Of a stretch of 64,000 bases of DNA, positions 7,919 through 16,605 are shown piece by piece. The translations under genes and the position numbers were made by a program. The notes under the pieces are model-generated. The model was not told where the DNA came from. It searched no databases and was given only the letters and a program-made list of their open reading frames with translations. Source of the DNA: Ferrimicrobium sp. (GTDB lineage: Bacteria; Actinomycetota; Acidimicrobiia; Acidimicrobiales; Acidimicrobiaceae). Positions within the stretch are counted from its first letter, which is position 1; each line of letters opens with the position of its first letter. The stretch lies in contig NZ_DAHVNP010000070.1 of assembly GCF_027319265.1 (NCBI RefSeq), positions 108,594 through 172,593 on the forward strand, written 5' to 3'.

Positions 7919-9355
7919 ATGCCCGAACTCTTCAATCAGATGCCGACGGCCATCGAACTTGCAGGGTTGATCCGGTCGCGCCAGATCAGCCCAGTGGAGG
8001 TGTTGACCTATACCGCCGAACGGATTCACGCGCTCAACCCACAGGTGAATGCTATTGTCTGGTCCGATGACGAGGAGGCGAAACGGCGCGCATCGGCGAT
8101 GACGGATGTGCTCGTTCATACGAGTGATGAGGAACTCCCGCCCTTTTTTGGGGTGCCACTCCCGATCAAGGATCTCACCGAGGTGGCGGGTTGGCCGGCG
8201 ACCTACGGGTCCCTAGCGGTCTCAGACGAGCCCAAACTCGAGAGCGAGTTGGTGGTGCGCGCCTTCGAACGGGCGGGGTTTCTGCTCTTTGGACGCACCA
8301 ACGCTCCTGAGTTTGGCCCGATCCCAGTGACGGAGAATCTCCGTTATGGGGTCACTCGAAACCCATGGGATCTTGATCGCACGCCCGGGGGATCGAGCGG
8401 AGGGGCGGCTGCGGCAGTAGCGGCCGGGATGTTCTCCATCGCCCACGGCAATGACGGTGGAGGTTCGATCCGGATTCCCGCCTCCTGTTGTGGACTTGTA
8501 GGTCTGAAGGTGGCTCGCGGAAGGGTCCCGTCCCGTAACTTCTCGTGGGAGGGTGGCTCGGTCGAGGGTGTCCTCGGTCGCGACGTCGCGGACGTGGCGA
8601 CGGTGCTCGATCAGATTGCCGGACCCGATCCGCTGCAGTGGTACAACGCTCCTGCGCCTGAACAACCCTTTGCGAACGCCCTTGCTGGGGAGCCAGCACG
8701 ACTACGAATCGGCATGGTGACGACCGCTCCCTTTGGCCTGCCAGTCGATCCCGCATGTCTAGGGGCTGTCGAGGCTACGGCTCAGACACTTGAATCCCTC
8801 GGCCACGTAATCGAGTCGTTCGAACTGCCCAATATCGATGACTTCCTGGGTCCATTTCTGAACATCGTGAACACAGGCCTCGCGGGCTATCGCGATGTGG
8901 ATTGGACAAAGACGGATCTGCACATCCAGCGGAACCGCGAGGCCGCCCTAGGGGTCTCGAGCCTTGACTACGTGCAATCCGTCGCCGATCTCCAGCGCTG
9001 GACGCGCGGATTCCTCAGTCGATGGGGGAGTGACTTCGATATCCTGCTCAGCCCGACGATGGCGATTCTTCCTCCTCGCGCTGGTGCGGTACTCGAGGAG
9101 CTGCACGCATCTGGTGAGACGTCGAGCTCTTCGCTCACCGTTCTGCAGATGGCGGTATTCACCTCTGCGTTCAACATGACGGGACAGCCCGCAATCTCAT
9201 TGCCGGTTCACGTGACTGCGACTGGCATACCTGTGGGTATCCAGTTGGTGGCGGGTCCTTGGGATGAGTACACGTTGCTCGGTTTAGCGGCGCAACTCGA
9301 GCGGGCATTTGGCTGGCGTGAACGTCGACTCCCGTTCCCTGCATCGCAGGAGTAA
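7919..9355 (+). CDS. Amidase signature (AS) family amidase
   Basis: The 478-residue hydrolase is of the amidase-signature superfamily, with the Ser-cisSer-Lys triad in place: Lys84 in PIKDL, cis-Ser159 in GGSSGG and nucleophile Ser183 in GGSIRIP. The length is typical for the family, which hydrolyses carboxamides, including gatA-like and aryl/aliphatic amidases. No gatB or gatC partner lies nearby, so a free-standing amidase is more likely than a tRNA amidotransferase subunit. A TAGCCT -10 box ends six bases before the ATG, implying a leaderless transcript. The substrate cannot be deduced. A second, distinct AS domain occurs fused to a reductase later in the window. Confidence 0.9.
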   Translation: MPELFNQMPTAIELAGLIRSRQISPVEVLTYTAERIHALNPQVNAIVWSDDEEAKRRASAMTDVLVHTSDEELPPFFGVPLPIKDLTEVAGWPATYGSLAVSDEPKLESELVVRAFERAGFLLFGRTNAPEFGPIPVTENLRYGVTRNPWDLDRTPGGSSGGAAAAVAAGMFSIAHGNDGGGSIRIPASCCGLVGLKVARGRVPSRNFSWEGGSVEGVLGRDVADVATVLDQIAGPDPLQWYNAPAPEQPFANALAGEPARLRIGMVTTAPFGLPVDPACLGAVEATAQTLESLGHVIESFELPNIDDFLGPFLNIVNTGLAGYRDVDWTKTDLHIQRNREAALGVSSLDYVQSVADLQRWTRGFLSRWGSDFDILLSPTMAILPPRAGAVLEELHASGETSSSSLTVLQMAVFTSAFNMTGQPAISLPVHVTATGIPVGIQLVAGPWDEYTLLGLAAQLERAFGWRERRLPFPASQE

Positions 9356-9483
9356 CGACTCACGTAGATCTGGTGTCCAGATGTCGTTTTGCAAATCTGA
9401 GGCTGGTCATAAGCCAGAGCTTTGATCGGTCAGGGGCACCCTGATCGACTCTTGAGGTGGACTGCGTCGGGGATCTGAACGTC

Positions 9484-9699
9484 TCAACGAGAGAGGTGAC
9501 GAGAACCAGATGTTTCAGGTTCAAAGAGAGATGATCGTGGTTCACGCTCACCCCGCATTGCCAAGGTCCCCTCCCGCCTTGCGGCGACGAGGGAACGCAC
9601 GGTATTGGGAGAGCAGTGACACTCTCTGGCTGCTTGATTGTAGGACTGGTAGAGGTCATAGGCCTCGAGTATGTTCATGGCTTGGTTACTATCCGTCAT
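9484..9699 (-). pseudogene. IS21-family transposase (IstA) N-terminal remnant
   Basis: The 71-residue frame begins with a helix-turn-helix segment of IstA type (ILEAYDLYQSYNQAARECHCSPNTVRSLVAARR) and then loses family resemblance before its stop. Full IstA proteins run to roughly 400-500 residues with a DDE integrase core, and no continuation was recognised in any frame downstream. No istB ATPase gene follows. Terminal-repeat-like sequences lie upstream of this start in the correct orientation for an IS21 left end. I read it as a decayed fragment of an IS21-family element. Confidence 0.6.
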
Positions 9700-9706
9700 G
9701 GTTGAG

Positions 9707-9760
9707 GGCTCCCTATGGGTTTGGCGACTACAACTATCACCAGTATGCCCATAGGGAGCC
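9707..9760. repeat. 13-bp perfect inverted repeat upstream of the IstA remnant
   Basis: Arms GGCTCCCTATGGG (9707-9719) and CCCATAGGGAGCC (9748-9760) are perfectly complementary across a 28-base spacer. The structure lies just upstream of the IstA remnant. It may be a regulatory hairpin of the insertion sequence or a leftover terminal structure. It has no T-tract, so it is not a typical intrinsic terminator. Confidence 0.6.
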
Positions 9761-9821
9761 TGCCTTGTTGTTGTAGATGTGCACCCGCCTGTACCTAGGC
9801 CTCTAGGTCCCCTCCAATGCC

Positions 9822-9888
9822 ATGCAGTTTTGGTGTCCGCCAGCGTGCAATTATTTGGCCGTCACTGTGCAGTTTTGGATGTCCGCCA
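9822..9888. repeat. IS21-type multiple terminal repeats (left-end relic)
   Basis: Two near-identical copies, GCAGTTTTGGTGTCCGCCA (9824-9842) and GCAGTTTTGGATGTCCGCCA (9869-9888), flank a degenerate third copy beginning GTGCAATTATTTGG (9845). The spacing is about 22 bp. Arrays of TTTTGG-TGTCC repeats are the transposase-binding sites at IS21-family ends. Together with the IstA fragment, this marks the left end of a decayed element whose right end is not visible. Confidence 0.6.
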
Positions 9889-10064
9889 ATGCCTTATGGG
9901 AGGTGTAACGGGTCCCAACGAAGCAGTGGATGAAGGGCAAATCTGCGCGAGTCGTTTTCTAGAAGCTTCACGCAATGTAAGCAGGGTAACGTCGTGGGAA
10001 TCATCAGGGATGATATGCCGCGCTACTCGCAACACGTACGCAGATCTTTGGTAGCGTGAATGAG

Positions 10065-12575
10065 ATGGAGTTTGATGATGAATTGCTGAACGCCGTCCAT
10101 GAGGAACTTGGTCGCGATGCGCTGCCCATCGGGATCCTCGCCACTCGCCTGCGTGAACGAGAGGATCTCACCTCGCTGGTAGGGGTCCCTAGTGAAGAGC
10201 TTGCAGAGATACTCCGAGAGGAACTTCCCTCAACGGGCGAGTTCTGGCTGACCCGGAACGAGATGGTGATCGCAATCGACAACATGCTCGATGGTGTCAA
10301 GCTCGCTCATTGGGTGACGTCATTCGAGCTTGAGCATGAGGTGCTCGAAGCCTTCCCTGATTTAGCTCTCATTGACTGCGATTTAGTCGAGGCCATCCCA
10401 TTAGCTGATGGCGGTGAGCTTGCCTTCGAGGTTGGCTCTGATCTTGGCTTCGCGGAACAAGAGGATGCAGAATCAAAGTTCTTCTACAAAGGAAGTCGGG
10501 ATTGGTTGCGAAGTATCGAGGAACCCTCGTTGGCGGTGCTAGCGCGCCGTGATGGCGTGATCGCTGTGGAGTTAGGTGAACACATCGGCGACGGTGTCCG
10601 CGAGGAGGAGGCGATCCGGGAGGCATTCGATGAGCTCAGTGAAGCTGGAGAGCCACTCGACGCCATCGAGCTGCTCCTTGAGGTGCTGGCTCGTGACGCA
10701 ACTCTTTTTCGCAGTCCGGTGCCACCCTTCACCGATCTGTGCGAACGTGTCGGCTTGAAGGCGGTCGGTTCAGTTGTCTATGTTGCTGGCGATGAGCTCA
10801 GCGCGGGCGGGATGGTCAGGGATGCCATCGCAAAGCAGTTTGGTTTTGACCGTTGTTGTGAGACAGCCTTTACTGAGGTGCTCGTCTACTTGCTGGGAGC
10901 GTTGAGTGATGACGACCCTGTTGATGACGATGATGAAGAGCAGCTGGGCCGGGTTATCTTGGGGCATCTTGCTCATGGTAGTGTGACACCAGCACTGGGC
11001 GAAACCATTCTCGAGGACAGTGGTGAACCCAGTACCGTTCTAGACGCATTTCTTGCAAGGCTGAGCGCTGCTGGGCTTGAGTCGGCGCAAACCCACTACT
11101 TGCAGGCGTTGAATCTAGAGCGTGATGGTGCAGTGGTAGAGGCCAAACAAGAGCTTGAGTTGGCAATCAGGTTGGACCCTTGGTATCGTCCAGCCTTGGA
11201 GGAGTTGGCCTGGTATGTGAGCGATAGTGGCGACCTACGACGTGCTGATGGACTCTACGCAAGGGCCGGGGTCGATGAGGACGAGCCCGAGCGTGCCTAC
11301 CTGCAGGATCTTTTGTCCCAGCCAGCACCAGGGGTCGGACGCAATGACCCATGTCCTTGCGGATCAGGTCGTAAATACAAACTCTGTTGTCTGGGCGACA
11401 GGACTCGACCGATCGAGAGGCGAATTGGCCTGCTCTACCAAAAGATCGTCACCTTTGCGCTCCGGTCCCAAAATCAAGATCTCGTGCGGCCCATCATGGA
11501 GACCATGGAAGATAGCGAGGTGGAGGCGCTCCAAGGTGCAACGCTCCCATTCCTTATCGATCTCATAGCAATGAGCCGTGAGATGTTGGAACGTTTTCTC
11601 AACGTCCGGGGCACGCTTTTGCCAGCTGACGAGCTCCAATTGGTCCGCGAGTGGGTCGATCTTGGTCCATCACTGTGGCAAGTCGTTGCGATCGATCCTG
11701 GCACCTCCATCACGATGTTCGATACCATCGGTGGTCTCTCGCGAGTGGTGCAAGAGCGGTCGATGGCGAGTGAGATCAGTGTGGGTGACTACCTCTATGT
11801 CCGCGTGGTTCCGGCGGGGACAGGGTTTCAGGTCATCGGCATTCCGCTACGGTTGTCAGCGGTACAGAGAGAGACTCTGTTGGTTACCCTTAGCGCAGGG
11901 GGTGGTCCGACTGAACTCGCTGCTTGGATCAGGTCGATGTCGACTCCTGTCGAGATGAGGACTTTTGATGATGAGGAAGTCGTGTTCTGCGAGAGCGTGC
12001 TTGTCTCGCAGACCACCAGTTGGGAAGAGATGACGCCAGTCCTCGACAAGCTGTTCGAGCGTGACCAGGGAGAGCGTTGGAAGGTCATCGATCGAAGCGC
12101 GTCACACGGGATGGTGCGTGGTTGGCTAGAGCGTGTTGATGACCAGTTGGTGGTCACGACGAATGCCGTGGAACGTGAGGAGAGTATCTTAGGAATGCTA
12201 ATGGGAGCCATCGACGACCTTGAGATCGTTGAGGCAACACGAAGGGATTTTGAGGAGGTACAAGAGGACCGAGAGGACGTGTCTTTGTCACCGACTTCGA
12301 GAAGCCGACAGTTGACAGAGGAGCAGATCGCCTCGAAGGAGGTGCAGGCAGCGCTAGAAAAATTTATTCGGGAACGAGAGATGGCCTGGCTTGACGAATC
12401 GATTCCGGCATTGCATGGGCTCACTCCACGGCAAGCGGCACAGGATCTAACTCGTCGAGAGGAACTTGTTGCCCTCCTGAACGAATTCGATCATTACCCC
12501 ACCCCTGGGGCTGGTGCGGTCACCTTTGATGTGGACCGACTGCGTGCACTCCTTGGGATTGGACGCGATGGCTAA
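10065..12575 (+). CDS. Large SEC-C motif protein of unknown function
   Basis: The predicted protein has 836 residues and is strongly acidic. Its only recognisable motif is a SEC-C zinc-binding motif near the middle (NDPCPCGSGRKYKLCC, about residues 427-442), preceded by a helical stretch with TPR-like character (ALNLERDGAVVEAKQELELA...). SEC-C motifs bind zinc and often mediate protein contacts, as in SecA C-termini. Here the motif is internal, separating two long regions I cannot assign. ATG 10065 is chosen because TAGCGT (10052-10057) lies seven bases upstream. The alternative GTG at 10056 would overlap that -10 box. No operon partner is evident. Function unknown. Confidence 0.75.
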   Translation: MEFDDELLNAVHEELGRDALPIGILATRLREREDLTSLVGVPSEELAEILREELPSTGEFWLTRNEMVIAIDNMLDGVKLAHWVTSFELEHEVLEAFPDLALIDCDLVEAIPLADGGELAFEVGSDLGFAEQEDAESKFFYKGSRDWLRSIEEPSLAVLARRDGVIAVELGEHIGDGVREEEAIREAFDELSEAGEPLDAIELLLEVLARDATLFRSPVPPFTDLCERVGLKAVGSVVYVAGDELSAGGMVRDAIAKQFGFDRCCETAFTEVLVYLLGALSDDDPVDDDDEEQLGRVILGHLAHGSVTPALGETILEDSGEPSTVLDAFLARLSAAGLESAQTHYLQALNLERDGAVVEAKQELELAIRLDPWYRPALEELAWYVSDSGDLRRADGLYARAGVDEDEPERAYLQDLLSQPAPGVGRNDPCPCGSGRKYKLCCLGDRTRPIERRIGLLYQKIVTFALRSQNQDLVRPIMETMEDSEVEALQGATLPFLIDLIAMSREMLERFLNVRGTLLPADELQLVREWVDLGPSLWQVVAIDPGTSITMFDTIGGLSRVVQERSMASEISVGDYLYVRVVPAGTGFQVIGIPLRLSAVQRETLLVTLSAGGGPTELAAWIRSMSTPVEMRTFDDEEVVFCESVLVSQTTSWEEMTPVLDKLFERDQGERWKVIDRSASHGMVRGWLERVDDQLVVTTNAVEREESILGMLMGAIDDLEIVEATRRDFEEVQEDREDVSLSPTSRSRQLTEEQIASKEVQAALEKFIREREMAWLDESIPALHGLTPRQAAQDLTRREELVALLNEFDHYPTPGAGAVTFDVDRLRALLGIGRDG

Positions 12576-12644
12576 GTCGATTTCTCGTTATCAGGCGCAG
12601 AAGGCGGTGAAAGGGAGGATCGGCGTTGCGGCGCATCAGCCGCG

Positions 12645-13517
12645 GTGAGGCTCACACGGTTGCAGGGGTCTAAAGCGTCGATGATGACGACCGAAGTTGC
12701 GTTGCTGCGCACACGGGCTGACCAGTACCTCGATGAGGCTCCGCGCGCAGATAGCGAGGCGATCTCCGTCGGTGCGCTGACGCTGTTCGTAAGCCGCACG
12801 CCATGGGCCTATTATGCCCGTCCTGATCGGAGTGGTAGAGCGGTTCGCCCACGAGATCTCGTGCGGTTGCGGCGTGCCTGCAAGAACTGGCGACAACCAC
12901 TCCAGCTCGAGTGGATCTGCGACCTACACCCATCGCTGGAGGCGGTGGTCCGCAAATTTGGACTGATAATCTCGGAACATCCACTCCTTGTGATGACACA
13001 GGAGATGCTCGAGGTGCAAAGGAGGTCAGTGCGCACCGTCGTTCTCGATCCAGAGGACTTGGGGCTGCTCAAGGCTCGCGCTGTCGCCCATGTCGCCTTC
13101 GATCAGACGGTGGGCACACAGGCTGGGGTCGTACAGCGGGAGGCTCGGTTTGCCCAACTCGATGCCGACGAGATCCGACATGTTTTCGCGCGGGCACGCT
13201 CGGGGCGAACCGTCACGGGGATAGCTGTCCAGGAGGGGAGCGGAGCGGTCGCCGTTGGCTCCTACAACCGGGTGGGTGATACCGCTGAGATCGTTGGCGT
13301 TGGAACCCTGCCCGCCTACCGCCGACGTGGCTTTGGATCAGCAGTCGTGCAGCTCTTATGTGAGAACGCCTTCGCAAATGGTATTCAACTTGTTCTCCTT
13401 ACCGCTGAGGATGAGCAGGTCGCTCAGATCTATCAGCGCCTTGGCTTCCGTCGCATTGGAACCTACATGGGTGCCGAGGAACAAGGGCCAAAGGTGGATC
13501 GCGGTGGCCGATCCTGA
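12645..13517 (+). CDS. GNAT family N-acetyltransferase
   Basis: The predicted protein has 290 residues. The C-terminal half is a GNAT fold with the acetyl-CoA-binding segment VGTLPAYRRRGFGSAVV at about residues 222-238, followed by LLTAEDEQVAQIYQRLGFRR. The N-terminal half resembles the divergent N-domain of two-domain GNAT proteins and lacks its own CoA loop. The start is uncertain: GTG 12645 gives the longest form, and ATG 12681 or 12684 would remove about 12 residues. No clear Shine-Dalgarno precedes either. The substrate is unknown. It follows the SEC-C gene by 69 bases and may share its transcript. Confidence 0.82.
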   Translation: MRLTRLQGSKASMMTTEVALLRTRADQYLDEAPRADSEAISVGALTLFVSRTPWAYYARPDRSGRAVRPRDLVRLRRACKNWRQPLQLEWICDLHPSLEAVVRKFGLIISEHPLLVMTQEMLEVQRRSVRTVVLDPEDLGLLKARAVAHVAFDQTVGTQAGVVQREARFAQLDADEIRHVFARARSGRTVTGIAVQEGSGAVAVGSYNRVGDTAEIVGVGTLPAYRRRGFGSAVVQLLCENAFANGIQLVLLTAEDEQVAQIYQRLGFRRIGTYMGAEEQGPKVDRGGRS

Positions 13518-13557
13518 AGAAGTATGACTGGATCCAGTGACACGGGTTTGAGACGAC

Positions 13558-13593
13558 AGACTCATGAGGATCTTGGCGATCTCTCGTGAGTCT
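13558..13593. terminator. Bidirectional hairpin between convergent genes
   Basis: AGACTCATGAG (13558-13568) pairs with CTCGTGAGTCT (13583-13593), an 11-bp stem with one wobble pair, between the convergent GNAT gene and the small unknown gene. The location supports a shared terminator. The T-tract is weak. Confidence 0.5.
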
Positions 13594-13622
13594 GCCTCTC
13601 TGGTGTGGTTGCGCTCAGCGCC

Positions 13623-14009
13623 CTAGACCATCGTCTCGATCTGCTTGAGGATCTTGTTTTCCACTTCTGCCGTCCAAGCCATCTCAGCGATGTCAACGGG
13701 GAGAAAGAGGTCGGAGACCAGAAGGGTCTCGATGGCGGTGACCGCGAGTTCCTTCTTCCAGTTCCCCACCCCAATGGTAAGCGTTACATCATCAGATGGA
13801 CCTGAAAGCGAGATTATGAGTGCACGTTGAGCCGAGATGACTTCACTGAGGAAGCCGCCCTTCTTGGCTTGCACGACATAACCCTTGTCTGCATCACCTG
13901 CGCTCTCAACGGTAAACCCATCACTCTTGAGATACTCTTCGATCTTGTTTGCGAAAGTATCGAGATCAACCTGCTTGCCCTTGAATGATACGGACTTCTT
14001 TCCAGCCAT
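13623..14009 (-). CDS. Small soluble protein of unknown function
   Basis: The protein has 128 residues, with no membrane segment or signal peptide and no family I recognise. It is rich in alternating charged and hydrophobic residues, with a predicted beta-rich centre (ALIISLSGPSDDVTLTIGVG) and amphipathic helices at both ends. It could be a small alpha/beta domain of the kind found in stress or regulatory proteins. A good Shine-Dalgarno (AAAGGAG) lies about eight bases before the ATG. The upstream DNA carries four GGGATA repeats that may be regulatory. It stands alone between the convergent GNAT gene and the DinB-like gene. Confidence 0.7.
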   Translation of the reverse strand: MAGKKSVSFKGKQVDLDTFANKIEEYLKSDGFTVESAGDADKGYVVQAKKGGFLSEVISAQRALIISLSGPSDDVTLTIGVGNWKKELAVTAIETLLVSDLFLPVDIAEMAWTAEVENKILKQIETMV

Positions 14010-14024
14010 AAGGTGTACTCCTTT

Positions 14025-14087
14025 ATTGGGATAGTCATTATTGGGATAGTTATTTTATCGGGGATATCGATGTTGGGGATAGTCAAC
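14025..14087. promoter_or_regulatory. Four spaced GGGATA repeats upstream of the small unknown gene
   Basis: GGGATA occurs at 14028, 14043, 14061 and 14076, with spacings of 15, 18 and 15. Three copies share the longer core TTGGG(G)ATAGT. Read on the minus strand they are TATCCC boxes lying in the leader and promoter of the small gene. Repeated boxes just upstream of a start suggest binding sites for an unidentified regulator, though a tandem duplication without function is possible. Confidence 0.4.
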
Positions 14088-14300
14088 AGTAGCCTGCCAC
14101 GGATATGGGCGTGATGCAAACCGATTCTTTCAGGTTCTGCGCGATCACCAGATCCGTGGCTCCAGGGCGCGAGGAACTGAGGTATCACGCACCCTCTGTT
14201 TCAAGGTCCATCTCAGGCGAGCAGTTGACAACGAGCGAGGTGATCGCGTGATCGACACGGTCGTGATCGGCCGTGAGAAATTGTGATTCCAGTCTTCAGG

Positions 14301-14873
14301 TCAACAACCAACCGCCCCATCAAGGAGTTCTCGAAGGAGATCTGCGTGTCCATTATGGCGGGCGTACTCCTCGACGAGATGGGTGAGGATCCAGCGGAGG
14401 CTGACTGGCTCATTGCCACCAATACTGAGCTGATCAAGCGTGAAGGCTGCCATCAATTGATCGCTCCGGCGTTGTTCCTCTTCCCATGCGTCGCGGTCGT
14501 GAGCGAACGAACTCGTCTCAAGATCGTTGAAGTCTGCGTCAGGGGAGGAGTCGCTGCAGTAGTAACGCGTCGCGGTGGTGATGCCATGGAGCACGGTGCT
14601 CGTCCAGTAAAACTCTACTTCGGTCAGATGCCGAACCAATCCGTGCAGTGACAGGGAAGAGGTGGGGATGGGCCGGTCATTCAGCCGTTCCTCATCGAGT
14701 CCTTCACATTTGAGGAGCAACGTCACGCGGTGATAGTTGAGCCATCCTTCGAGCATCTCGCGCTCGTTCGCGCTTGGTGCTGGCTCGCTGCGGCGCGGAT
14801 CAATCAAGTCGTTGCTCAATGGTTCTCCCTCGGATCTCGGGCCAGCCGTGTCTCGTGTCGTGAGTAGTTTCAC
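14301..14873 (-). CDS. DinB family (DUF664-like) protein
   Basis: The 190-residue, all-helical protein has the DinB four-helix-bundle pattern: an N-terminal helix (EMLEGWLNYHRVTLLLKCEGL), PTSSLSLHGLVRHLTEVEFYW carrying the first metal-ligand histidine, and the C-terminal SLRWILTHLVEEYARHNGHADLLREL with the HxxxH ligands. Family members include thiol-dependent transferases such as mycothiol- and bacillithiol-dependent enzymes, which would fit an actinobacterium, but many are uncharacterised. The start is a GTG without an obvious Shine-Dalgarno. The first ~40 residues look disordered, so a later start is possible. Confidence 0.82.
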   Translation of the reverse strand: MKLLTTRDTAGPRSEGEPLSNDLIDPRRSEPAPSANEREMLEGWLNYHRVTLLLKCEGLDEERLNDRPIPTSSLSLHGLVRHLTEVEFYWTSTVLHGITTATRYYCSDSSPDADFNDLETSSFAHDRDAWEEEQRRSDQLMAAFTLDQLSIGGNEPVSLRWILTHLVEEYARHNGHADLLRELLDGAVGC

Positions 14874-15503
14874 TTTTTGGGGTTATCGCGTGGTCCGGCG
14901 TCGGGCAGATCGAGCGCGTGCCCCTGTGGTGATCGCACGTCAAGCCTACGTTATCATAGATCGTCCACCGACTAGAGCGATTGAGCTGCTTGAGGCCCCC
15001 GTTGGCGAGACGACCAAGCAGGTGCGTCGTTCCAACAGCCGTCAAGGGCTCGGGCTGGTTGGCGGTGGCCCCACGAGCTCCGCCAAGCACAAAGAGCGGC
15101 AATGATGAAGAGGATCCCATGATGGCAGGAGGGCGACCCAACATCGATAGTCTCGGCTTTCACCTCCTCAACTCATGGAGGCGGCTCGATGTTCTAACTC
15201 GGGACCAGGTGGGTTGATCCGGGTGCCCGCAGGCCAAGGCCCAGCTGGTGGCGGGTTCTTGAAACGCGGAATAGATTGCGGTTCCAGTTTGTGTCCGAAT
15301 ATTGTGCCCCATTAGCTCCGATAAAAAGAGAAGTTGTCGCCGTTTTATTGAGATCACACTCACTCCTGCTGAGCTCAGAGCGAGCAGTGATAGCGAACGT
15401 AGATCTTCGACTTGTTCAAAGTGATTTCTTTGGGCTTCACACCCACTGTTGCAATATCGAGGAATTCGGGAAAAGTCACTCAGCGAGGAGTATTATTATC
15501 TCT
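14874..15503. other. Gene-poor stretch upstream of the DUF3494 gene
   Basis: No convincing gene is visible. The right half is relatively AT-rich, as expected of a promoter for the following surface protein. A GAGGAG lies at 15485-15490, 13 bases before the chosen GTG. The upstream extension of that frame has no signal-peptide or domain features. I recognised no riboswitch. Confidence 0.4.
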
Positions 15504-16448
15504 GTGAGATTAAAAAATATTCTGTTGGGTTCCAATCAAAAAGTATGGTTGGCGGCGCTTTCTGTCAGTGGAAGTGTCGTTCTGGTCGGAGGTGTTGTTG
15601 CCTTTACCCCGCTGGTTGCCGTAGCCGCCTCTGTGCCCAGCATTGACCTGGGGACGGCGGGTGCCTACTCGGTGCTGGCCGGCTCTACCATCACGAATAC
15701 GGGCAATTCGACCCTGCAAGGGGATCTCGGGCTCTCGCCTGGAACTGCGGTAACGGGGTTTCCGCCTGGGCTGGTCAGTGGTGCCACCAATGTCGGTAAT
15801 GCCAATGCCGAACAGGCACAGGTCGATACAACGACGGCGTATACGCAGGCTGTCGATGCTTCCCCTTCCACGACCCAACCGGCTGATCTGATCGGCCTGA
15901 CGCTTTCACCTGGAGTCTATTCTGTGCCAGCTGGTATTTCGAACCTGACGGGTACCTTAACCCTTAATGGGCAGGGCAACCCAGATGCAGTGTTCATCTT
16001 CCAGATGCCATCAACGTTGATTACGAGCAGTGCAAGCGATATCGTGCTAGAAAACGATGCAAACGCATGCAATATTTTTTGGCAAGTGACGAGTTCGGCA
16101 ACACTCGGTACGGGTTCATCATTTCAGGGTACGATCATAGCCCTCACCTCAATCACAGCGGACACAGGCGCAACAATTACTGGGCGTCTGTTGGCTCGAA
16201 ATGGTGCCGTCACCTTGGATTCGAATACGATCGCTAATCCCGTTTGTTCTGCAACGACGACCACCACACCGCCGACCAAGACCACCACACCGCCGACAGC
16301 AACTCCAACTGGGGCGACGGTTGTGCCAGCGTCGCACACTGGTGAGCCATGGTCGGGGTGGCCATGGTGGCTTGGAGTGGGAATCATGGGGTCTGCGGGT
16401 CTCCTCCTTCTGCGGCCGAGGCTTGCCAGAGCTCACCAGATTCGGTAA
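15504..16448 (+). CDS. DUF3494 (ice-binding-like) surface protein with sortase-type C-terminus
   Basis: The predicted protein has 314 residues. A signal peptide (VWLAALSVSGSVVLVGGVVA, cleaved near AVAASV) is followed by a single DUF3494 domain (SIDLGTAGAYSVLAGSTITN, later GVYSVPAGISNLTGTLTL and the family-typical FQMPSTL). Next come a Thr/Pro linker (TTTTTPPTKTTTPP), a short HTG motif (ASHTGEPW), one hydrophobic helix and a basic tail. That end matches a cell-wall sorting signal in layout, although the motif is not canonical LPXTG. The next gene is a sortase, which supports covalent anchoring. DUF3494 proteins include ice-binding adhesins. Whether this one binds ice is unknown. GTG 15504 is chosen because it begins directly before the signal peptide. 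Confidence 0.8.
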   Translation: MRLKNILLGSNQKVWLAALSVSGSVVLVGGVVAFTPLVAVAASVPSIDLGTAGAYSVLAGSTITNTGNSTLQGDLGLSPGTAVTGFPPGLVSGATNVGNANAEQAQVDTTTAYTQAVDASPSTTQPADLIGLTLSPGVYSVPAGISNLTGTLTLNGQGNPDAVFIFQMPSTLITSSASDIVLENDANACNIFWQVTSSATLGTGSSFQGTIIALTSITADTGATITGRLLARNGAVTLDSNTIANPVCSATTTTTPPTKTTTPPTATPTGATVVPASHTGEPWSGWPWWLGVGIMGSAGLLLLRPRLARAHQIR

Positions 16449-16605
16449 CGATCTCCGTCATTGCTGTGCATTTTCATGAAGGTGACGGGTGTCCATTTAC
16501 CTCGGAGGATCTTGATCGCCCTGATCGTTTTGGTTGGCTGAGGCCAGTACGCACCAGGCTGGCCCACGACTTGATAGCGGGTGTCGGTGCTGACTCAACG
16601 TCTAG

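Noticed and set aside
7919..9355. GatA subunit of tRNA amidotransferase
   Set aside because: No gatB or gatC nearby and no GatA-specific features were recognised. A free-standing amidase is the safer call.
14874..15503. Riboswitch upstream of the DUF3494 gene
   Set aside because: No conserved cores of c-di-GMP, c-di-AMP or other common riboswitches were recognised by eye.
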